64,000 bases of DNA from Phyllostachys edulis (taxonomy: Eukaryota > Streptophyta > Magnoliopsida > Poales > Poaceae): NCBI GenBank assembly GCA_036346405.1, contig CM070561.1:3288834-3352833 (forward strand). Reading direction: 5' to 3'. The notes beneath the pieces were generated by a model. The model was not told the origin of the DNA. It did no database searches and worked only from the letters and a program-made list of their open reading frames with translations. The position numbers and the translations under genes are program-made. Below, in pieces: positions 57,280 through 64,000 of this stretch. The number at the start of each line of letters is the position of its first letter. Position 1 is the stretch's first letter.

Positions 57280-58166
57280 TGTGATTGTGGCCCGATCTTT
57301 CGAAAGGTAGTGATATGTCGATTGTGTAGAACACGACGTTGATGATCCAAAGGCTCCCACCAAAACGGATCGAACCCCTCGCAATCACTACACCACTGCT
57401 CTGATGGTTATCAATCGCACTAACGCAGTTGACTCACTAAGAAGGCTATCTCCGCAAGTTTAATCGAGAACACAAGCAAGAGAGTAGAAGATGCAATCTA
57501 AAATTGTATTTCAAATAATGATGAAGCTCACAAAGTTGGGGTTCCTCAACTGAACGTGCAATGAAAATGCTATGCAGAATAATCTAAAAAGAAACCCACC
57601 GAAACTAAGGGATGGCGGCCACTATGTAAAGGAGGAAGAGGGAGGGGCGGCAGTACTGTTCATGCATGAATAGTGCCACATGAACAGTACCCAGAACTCT
57701 AGGTGACCGGCCATATGGGCTACATGGGCCAAATAAGCCCATTACAAAGTTTGACTCAAACTAACCCTTAAGGGGATTCGGATGCAAGCCTTGTAGGCTA
57801 TGGAAAAGTGGCGCAGCACCAAGTAGAGGGTGGCCCAAACTCTTTGAGTTGGAGGCCATAAATTCTTCATCTCCTTTAGGGTGGCTTTTAAGTCCTGAAG
57901 TCCTCGTTGGAATTGTGGCCATTGTTATTGCCTTCTCCTTCCTTGATACACATCAACTCCTTGTTGTCCATTTCTAGATTCCTAAGCACAAGAAAATCAT
58001 CTCCATTAGGCAGCATCATAGAGTTCTTAAATAATACACTCAGCCCTAGAAACGAATTTGCCTGATAATTGAGTTAACAAGCACATGCCCGAGTAATTGG
58101 ACCTTGCACATCATTCATGGTAGCAGCAAGAGGAGTGCCCATATCAGTAGAAGTGATGTCCTCATC
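57280..58166 (-). mobile_element. Solo LTR (0.9 kb) of a Ty3/gypsy element inside Cop2B integrase
   Basis: On the plus strand it begins TGTGATTGTGG and ends near CTCATC(A). AATAA lies on both sides (57275-57279 and 58167-58171), and the copia D-S-D-L codon run is split here. On the minus strand the LTR opens TGATGAGGACATC and reads GPITRA, the C-terminal motif that certain grass gypsy polyproteins carry into their LTR. No other coding sequence is present. The right edge may be off by one base. Confidence 0.65.
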
Positions 58167-58171
58167 AATAA

Positions 58172-58906
58172 ATCAGAGTCAGCATAATCCAATATGCCTT
58201 TTACATAGTGAATTGTTGTGCTAAACTTCACCATCTTTTGCTTACCGAAGACACAATGTTCACAAAACTTTAACTTGTCGATACTTTGACCATCAATGAG
58301 TCCTCTTTTACATAACCCCATGATGCCAATTTCACTCATATGCGCCAGACGCATATGCCAAATATTAGTAGCATCAGAATCGGATGATTTATTTGAGGCA
58401 ACAACATCATTACCTAAAATTGTAGTACCTTGCAGATGATATAAGTTGACAGTTTTGATATCAGCTTTCATCATAACAAGAGAGTTTGAACTCCACCTCC
58501 ACTTGAATAGTTGTACCTTTTAACATCAAGAGTACTCAGGGAAATAGGATTTCTGTTCAAACCCGAAATATGTTGAACATTCGACAAAGTTCTAATGGTG
58601 CCATCAAACATCTTTATATGGTTAGAACCAATGTCTGCAATCTTGCATGGTGAAGTATCACCCATCAACATAGAACCACTTGGCACAGCTTCATAATTCA
58701 TGAACCAATCTCGGTTCGGACTCATATGGATAGTGCATACCGTATCAAGAATAAACTCGTCACCGGTTTTAGAATTACTAGCAAAGTCAATGATAACATA
58801 TCCATCAGAATCTTGCTTAGTAACAATGGTGGCTTTAGTATCATCCTCTTGTTGATCCTTCTTGAAATTGTTATTCCTTTTCTCCTTTTTCTTTACCCAC
58901 CAGCAC
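58172..58906 (-). pseudogene. Cop2B protease and GAG-pre-integrase domain
   Basis: The protease motif reads FILDTVCTIHMSPNRDWF; the usual copia form is D-T/S-G, so the Gly of the active site is Val. Downstream is the pre-integrase domain with LWH-like IWHMRLAHMSEIG and KFCEHCVFGK, whose Cys pair completes an H-H-C-C zinc site. The two parts are in adjoining frames. The upstream end is cut by the PIF/Harbinger element at 58910 and the downstream end by the solo LTR. Confidence 0.88.
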
Positions 58907-58909
58907 TTA

Positions 58910-61132
58910 GGCCCTGTTTGGTACAACTTCTACTCCCAGCTTCTCAATCGATTCTCGTGGAGCTGTACCAAACACCCTGATTCTCAAAACCACCAGATCC
59001 TGATTCTTGCGAGGAGCTGTCTCAAAAATGAACTAGCAACGAGAAGCATCCTTCTTACAGATTCTCGTGAGAATCCAACTTACATAAACAAAAATACCCC
59101 TTGAAGTTTGAAGTTTTTACCCACAATTACCATCCAACTACCCCCGGGATTTTCCACAGCGTGACTCCTTTCCCCATGCCCCTTCGCCTTTTCCTTCTCG
59201 CTTCCGTCTCCTCTCGGCGCTCTCGCGTCTGGCGAAAAATCGCCTGGACCCTCTCGTCCGCCACCTTGGGTCCTCCACTACGCCGCCTCAGGATCTCGAC
59301 TGCACCACCTCCGGCCCTCGATTGCTCGCCGGCCGGCCGGATCATCTTGCCTTTGCTTTGCAGGCGAGTGACCGACTGAAAACCCTAGAGGCCGGGTTCC
59401 CGACTTCATGTCATGCAGATTCTCGAGGACCACCGGCGGGCTCCGGTGAAGGTAAGCTTGTCATCTGTTTTTCCCCTTGCCCTCCCTAGTTTGTCTCCCT
59501 CCTCTTCGTCTCTGAGCGCAACAACACCCTCAACCTCTACCTCACCCTGTCCCCACCACCGTCGCAGCCCGCCGCGAGACTCTCGAGGTGGCGCCGCTCT
59601 CCCGCTCTTCCCCTAGGACCCCATTGCCCTCAAGGACCGCCCGTCCCTCACCCCCGACAACCCCCACCTCATCTACGTCTCCATCATTTCCCCGCGCAGA
59701 AGCTGGGCGTCTGTCTACTCCACCCACCTCCCCTCCGGCCGCACGCGCCGGCTCATCCCGCTCAACATCGCCGACATCCGCCCCTCCGTTGTTGGATTTA
59801 ATCTTGTTAATAGTAGGTTTTTATTAGGAGTCCGAGTCAGTAGTTGATTGATTGAGTTTTTGGAGTCAGTAGTCAATGTTCTGTGAATGATTTTATCTTG
59901 GGAGTCAAATCCTGCTTGCTTCCATGATATTGTGAGGATGCCAATGCCATCTAAGAAGGCAGAAGGAAGCTGAGACTTGTGTACCTTCGGAGTTACTAAC
60001 AACCTTCGCATTGAAATTATTTTTTATACGCAATTTGTGATATCTTTAATTATATGTAAATTCATTCATGGCACATGGATATTATTATGAACTTTACAAA
60101 TGAACGGTGTCAATCTGTTTGCTGAATTATGCACAAGTGGTAGAGCCCTATTTAGTTGATGCAAGATGCAAGCTGAGTCACTTTGAAGCATTGCTTTCTA
60201 TATTCATAAGAGTTTGTCTGATGATTATTTTACTTGTGCATCATTCATGCCTGTTTGTATATGTCATGTCTTAGCAATGCACTGCATTGTGTATGTATTA
60301 GCAAACATTTATAACTGGGATACTGGTGAGTTGCTGCAATGGAATCAAGAAATATTAGCATCATCTCTATATTCGGAACCGTGTGATTGCAATTTGGAGG
60401 TCTTTGATCCATTATTTTGTTTTCTTGTGGTTGGCATGTTTTTGGCTAATATTGATGAAAAGTATTTTGTTTTGGACAGTTTTGTGATCAGTGAAAGCTA
60501 TGGCTGCTGCTGAAGCAAGGGCAGCTTGGCTATGTGCTGCGAACCATTGCCTGGTTCAGGAGGACAGAGAGAGCCCCAAAACTAGCCTGCTGTCCATCGT
60601 CATCTGAACAACAACAGTGGAGTTCGGATCTGAGTTGTGATACTTCCTTCTAGTGCACTACTTTGATAGTACATGCTCTTACAAGTGTGATTTGTGTAGC
60701 AATTTTGGATCTGAGTTGTGTTTTTTTTCATCTGATCGGGTTCTTGTTCATGTAAATATTGAATTAGCTAGTATTGTTTGAGCAATTTGAGCAATTGTTT
60801 GTTGGAATTTCTTGATGCCTACATGACTATGTGTGATTGTGATTAATGGCAGTTGGCACTCAATTATCAATGAACACTTCTATATATTCTTGTGTTAGCA
60901 CTACATTTCCTCGTTTTGTAATGCATGTTGATCCATTTTGCATGTACGGGTCCATTTGTACAAAGGGTAGTTTGGTCTATTTGCCTCTAATCCTCTCTCA
61001 TATGGTTTTTGGAGTCAACCTACCAGCCAAACGCTTTCAACAGACAGCTCCAGATTCTCATAGAAGTGGATTCTCAGAGAATCAGGAGCAGAATCTAGAA
61101 AATAAGAATCTAGAGCTCTACCAAACAGGGCC
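58910..61132. mobile_element. Non-autonomous PIF/Harbinger element in Cop2B gag
   Basis: The ends are GGCCCTGTTTGGTA and its inverse. TTA is duplicated at 58907-58909 and 61133-61135, as is typical of this superfamily. A second inner block (GATTCTC with GAGAATC partner) strengthens the inverted ends. No transposase or Myb-like partner is present. It interrupts gag just after the zinc knuckle. The left third holds a GC-rich exon-like block and the right two-thirds are AT-rich. Confidence 0.9.
59470..59790 (+). pseudogene. Possible captured beta-propeller-like gene fragment in the PIF/Harbinger element
   Basis: This GC-rich plus-strand block encodes FVSERNNTLNLYLTLSPPPS in one frame. In another it encodes DPIALKDRPSLTPDN, then LIYVSIISPRRSWASVYSTH and SGRTRRLIPLNIADI. 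The pattern of short hydrophobic strands with Y-V-S and V-Y-S-T repeats resembles a WD40-like or TolB-type beta-propeller. One frame change separates the parts. The source gene is not identified. Confidence 0.4.
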
Positions 61133-61135
61133 TTA

Positions 61136-61864
61136 GATATGCCGTGTCTATCTTTTTTGCAATACTTGCAGGACTTGTACCAGCCTCTGGATTTCGATTT
61201 GTCTTTGTAATTTATGCCTGGGTTTTTGCCTCTTGAATCGCCATTTGAACTCATCTCCTATTGTCTTCCACGGACAACCATGCCTTCTGCATGCGAACTT
61301 GAACCTTCGTTCGGAACCATGAGTTTTAGTTTTTTTTTCTTTCGCATGCAGTGCTTCATAGACGTCATTAAGTGTAAGAGTATCTTAGTTATATAGAATA
61401 ATATCTCTAAACGTAGAGTACGAACTAGGCAGCGAGCATAAAAGAATAAGATCCTAATCTTCTTTATTAAATTTTACCTCCATAGACTCGAGATCCGAGA
61501 CTACTTCTTTGAACGATGTCAGGTGATTCAATAATGACCTGTCTTCCGCCATCTTGTGTAAATAAAGCTTTTGCTTCAAATGCATCTTACTGGTAATATC
61601 TTTGGTCATCCAAATCTGCTCTAGTTTCAACCATAATGTGGTGGTAGTCTTCTCCTTCAAAACCTCCTACAGAATATTATTTGATAGACGAAGATGAATC
61701 TGAGATAAGACCTTACGATCTTTTATTTGCTTCTCCTTAAGAGACCATACAACACGCATCATGTATATCATCAATAAAGCGTCATCTTCAAGCTGTGCAA
61801 GAACAGCTCTCATCTTGACTTGCCATAGAGAACCTCGTGCCTCGATCCAACAGGGGAAAATCAT
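61136..61864 (-). pseudogene. Cop2B gag (UBN2-type) and zinc knuckle
   Basis: The N-terminal part (61667-61864) reads SLWQVKMRAVLAQLEDDALL and DRKVLSQIHLRLSNNIL. The middle (61454-61660) reads LWLKLEQIWMTKDITSKMHL and LLNHLTSFKEVVSDLESMEV. Both are standard motifs of copia gag. The zinc-knuckle half CKYCKKDRHG is at 61139-61175 and is cut by the PIF/Harbinger element. Gag packages the RNA. The frame breaks near 61664 and 61450. Confidence 0.88.
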
Positions 61865-62368
61865 ACTTTAAAATCGCCATGCAGAAGAAATCCCAAATTT
61901 ATTGGTGCAAATATGTGTGTACTTAGCAAATAATTCCCGAAATCTTGGTGTGTACGCGAAGCAGTGAAGGCCGGAGTTGTTAGCATGCTTGCTCGTGTGC
62001 TTAGCAAATCGCTTAGTGTGTGTACGTAGTAATTTCCGCCGGGATGAATTCACAAACTGAAGCCAATCGACAGAATATCTGCCTGCTCCTTTTTGGGTTT
62101 AATGTTTTTTTTTTCTTTGCAATCAGTGCTGCTCTGCCTAGACACTTTATGTTTGCAACCAATGCAGATGTGTTGCATTTTTCTCTTTCTAGCAATCAAT
62201 GATGTTGTTGCTTTGCTCATCTCGTGATCTGTCTACTGCACTTCTTGCTTTATTCTACGCGAAGAAACAACTGCTTCTTGTCTTCGATGCGGAGACAATC
62301 TTGAATTCGTCGTTGATTCGGATTGCAATTCGTGAGATGCGAGAAGAATCGTTCCTCAAATCTCATGT

Positions 62369-62380
62369 GCTCTGATACCG
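62369..62380 (-). promoter_or_regulatory. Primer-binding site of Cop2B
   Basis: Reads CGGTATCAGAGC on the minus strand. It matches the initiator Met-tRNA site TGGTATCAGAGC except for the first base, and lies two bases from the LTR end. Confidence 0.85.
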
Positions 62381-62382
62381 CT

Positions 62383-62913
62383 TGTTGTAAATAATAAACA
62401 GGAAAATAGGAATGCGAGACACAAATTTCACAAAAAAAACCCATTTGGGGGGAAAACACAGGCACACGAAGTCAACATCGCTATATAAAAAGATGTTTAC
62501 AATGAAGCTCTTACTCTTCCCTATGGTCTACAGTGATATATAGAAGGGAACATATCTGGTGCATATAGGAGCTTTGTTGGACATATGCATATACGTGATC
62601 TGATCCCTCGATTCACAAATCTACGATCGAGATCGACGATGCAATCACACCTCCCACTTAAAATGAGTGTGTTTCAATCTGGCAAGGGAGGGGGAGGGGG
62701 CAGGTTCGCAAAATTGCGTTTAAGTAGGAGGTGGGAATGCATCGTTGATCCCGGCCATAGATTTGTGAATCGAGGGGCCAGATCGTGTATGTGCATATGT
62801 CCACAAAAACACCTATGTACATCAGATATGTTCTTTATATATAAAATGAGTAAAACTATAAGTTAGAGTGAGAAATAAAATTTATATCACACTTAAACTC
62901 AATCCGTATCACA
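62383..62913 (-). repeat. 5' LTR of Cop2B, with a MITE inside
   Basis: It begins TGTTGTAAATAATAAACAGG on the plus strand and ends near CCGTATCACA. Without the 293-bp MITE it is about 230 bp, like the Cop2A LTRs. The outer edge is uncertain by a few bases. Confidence 0.8.
62543..62835. mobile_element. Fold-back MITE (293 bp) with about 100-bp inverted arms
   Basis: The left arm starts GAAGGGAACATATCTGG and the right arm is its inverse. The arms also share TGGACATATGCA, CCCTCGATTCACAAATCT and a CACCTCC block with the same spacing on both sides. TATATA lies on each side (62537-62542 and 62836-62841). No coding capacity. Superfamily not assigned. Confidence 0.85.
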
Positions 62914-64000
62914 ACGTTTCCAAGAACCTTTGGCATAGGGGCTATGAATCGCTGAATTGGAGGACAAACGGCTTTTGGCAATCAAGACCAGCAGTGACTC
63001 AACGAGGAAGGGAGGTGGTGTTCTCGTGATTTTGGTTGCGCTGTAGGGATGCATGTGTCGCTCCCCCGCAGGTGCAGCAGGTTGAGGACACATGAGCAGC
63101 TGGCATTGAGTTGTTGTTAAAGAAAGTTGTGGAGAAGAAGCCAGGAAAGCATTTGTCAGGCTCAAAAGTGCTCTGGTACGGTGATGCCTTTGAACGTTGA
63201 CTAGGAGGGCGGCTCGAAAGAGTTGGGATAGAACGTGTAGCTTGAAATCTCAGCTCGACTACCTTCGGGCTTCGGCTATCTAGGAAAAATCTTTAAACAC
63301 ACACACACACACACGCATCCCTCCATTGATGCATCCGAGAAACCCCAGAGTACTAAGTGGATAGATCATAGAACGACTTTGGGCAATAGGACACTGGAGA
63401 GCAAAGCTGCTGCAACCGCTGCCTCGCTTTTCGCTGGCCGCGAGACATTTGGTACCAAGGAGGCGGGGACAGCTCCTTTGTCGCTTGCGGGGGATCACAT
63501 CAAAACAGTCGGATGAGCAACAAATGGCTCCTGGCCTTCCTCATGCCAAGCCATATCATGTACGCATCGCACCGTACGGTGATTTACAGGTCGGTCGTTT
63601 GCTTCGAAAGGCCGCCATATCATGCGCGCGCGCGGCTCCATGTCTCGGCTGGACCGGTGGAATTAATGGAAGCACGCAAGCAGCAGCTCTATCCGTTTGC
63701 ATCATCATGCTTGGAAACTGACAAATTTGTTGGCTGAATTTTACGCTACTCAATATTTAGATATGTACATGACGAGAATCATCAAAATCTGAGAAATTTT
63801 GGGTACTAGCTACCCAAACGGGTGCTAAAATTATGCTCATGTGACTTGGTCATGAGACAAGCTAGCTAGCTAGCATCTCTCTCTGTCGAGCATACCATGC
63901 TGAAGGAACCCATAGGGACATGGTCCATGTAAGATATAACCATCACTCAACGTCATGACTGCTTTGTTTCTGTTTCTGTTTCTGTTTCTTAATTGTTTCT
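62914..64000. other. DNA beyond Cop2B; no gene recognised
   Basis: If Cop2B split the P450 gene, the missing first exon should be on the minus strand here or further right. The minus-strand open frames (62899-63165, 63280-63498, 63556-63753) show no P450 anchor, Pro-rich hinge or other domain. A CA dinucleotide run lies at 63297-63314 and a TTTCTG run at 63966-63990. Confidence 0.5.

Larger units (their letters stand above)
46590..62913 (-). mobile_element. Ty1/copia element Cop2B, host of a nested transposon stack
   Basis: The minus-strand order is 5' LTR (62383-62913), primer site, gag, protease, integrase, RT, RNase H and a truncated 3' LTR (46590-46748). Four large insertions lie within it: Cop1 (47580-55143), a solo LTR (57280-58166), a PIF/Harbinger element (58910-61132) and a MITE in the 5' LTR (62543-62835). 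Without them the copia is about 5.3 kb, a normal length. Because the 3' LTR is cut at its outer side, no target duplication can be found. It is the same family as Cop2A. Confidence 0.88.

Noticed and set aside
62899..63753. Minus-strand frames as the missing first exon of the P450
   Set aside because: None shows a hydrophobic anchor followed by a Pro-rich hinge, and none ends at a donor in the right phase.
1..64000. CRISPR arrays, bacterial operons, ribosomal RNA or tRNA genes
   Set aside because: None seen; the DNA is plant nuclear, and its repeats are transposons, MITEs and short palindromic arrays. By-eye reading cannot exclude a single tRNA gene.

Overview
The window is plant nuclear DNA, almost certainly from a grass (Poaceae). 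The evidence is introns with GT-AG borders, Ty1/copia, Ty3/gypsy, LINE, CACTA, hAT, PIF/Harbinger and Stowaway elements with typical grass ends, a very GC-rich intronless calmodulin-like gene, and a CYP714-type P450. Species cannot be fixed from the sequence alone. All family calls come from reading motifs by eye; no database search was possible.

Most of the window is transposon nested in transposon, and only two host genes are well supported. Positions 1-14220 hold a decayed minus-strand Ty3/gypsy element of the Tat type: gag, protease, RT, RNase H, a second RNase H and integrase, read from right to left. Beyond integrase lies a multi-exon coiled-coil gene on the opposite strand. A 5.3-kb solo LTR (940-6245) splits that gene, with a perfect 5-bp target duplication and the reading frame continuous on either side. 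After a repeat-rich spacer comes an intronless calmodulin-like gene (16765-17334, minus). A copia element (17499-25295) sits about 165 bp upstream of its start codon, with a perfect 5-bp duplication. That copia is internally deleted and carries a Ty3 remnant, which itself holds a 4.6-kb solo LTR.

Positions 25296-27871 are host spacer with a Stowaway MITE. Next is a minus-strand LINE (27886-38966) with a poly-A end and a 14-bp target duplication; a hAT element sits in its ORF2 and a solo LTR in its ORF1. Another long LTR occupies 39215-42876. The P450 gene (44843-46291, minus) has three in-phase exons, but its first exon was not found.

Upstream of the P450 is a three-level transposon stack (46590-62913). 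A copia (Cop2B, same family as the one beside the calmodulin-like gene) contains a second copia with 107-bp LTRs (Cop1, 47580-55143), a solo LTR and a PIF/Harbinger element. Cop1 in turn contains a solo LTR and a CACTA element. Three DNA transposons appear to carry captured host exons; the clearest is a KNOX homeobox-gene fragment in the CACTA element. No new enzyme system was identified. The most informative content is the nesting order, the captured gene pieces, the insertions beside the two host genes, and two unexplained short-repeat arrays inside LTRs.
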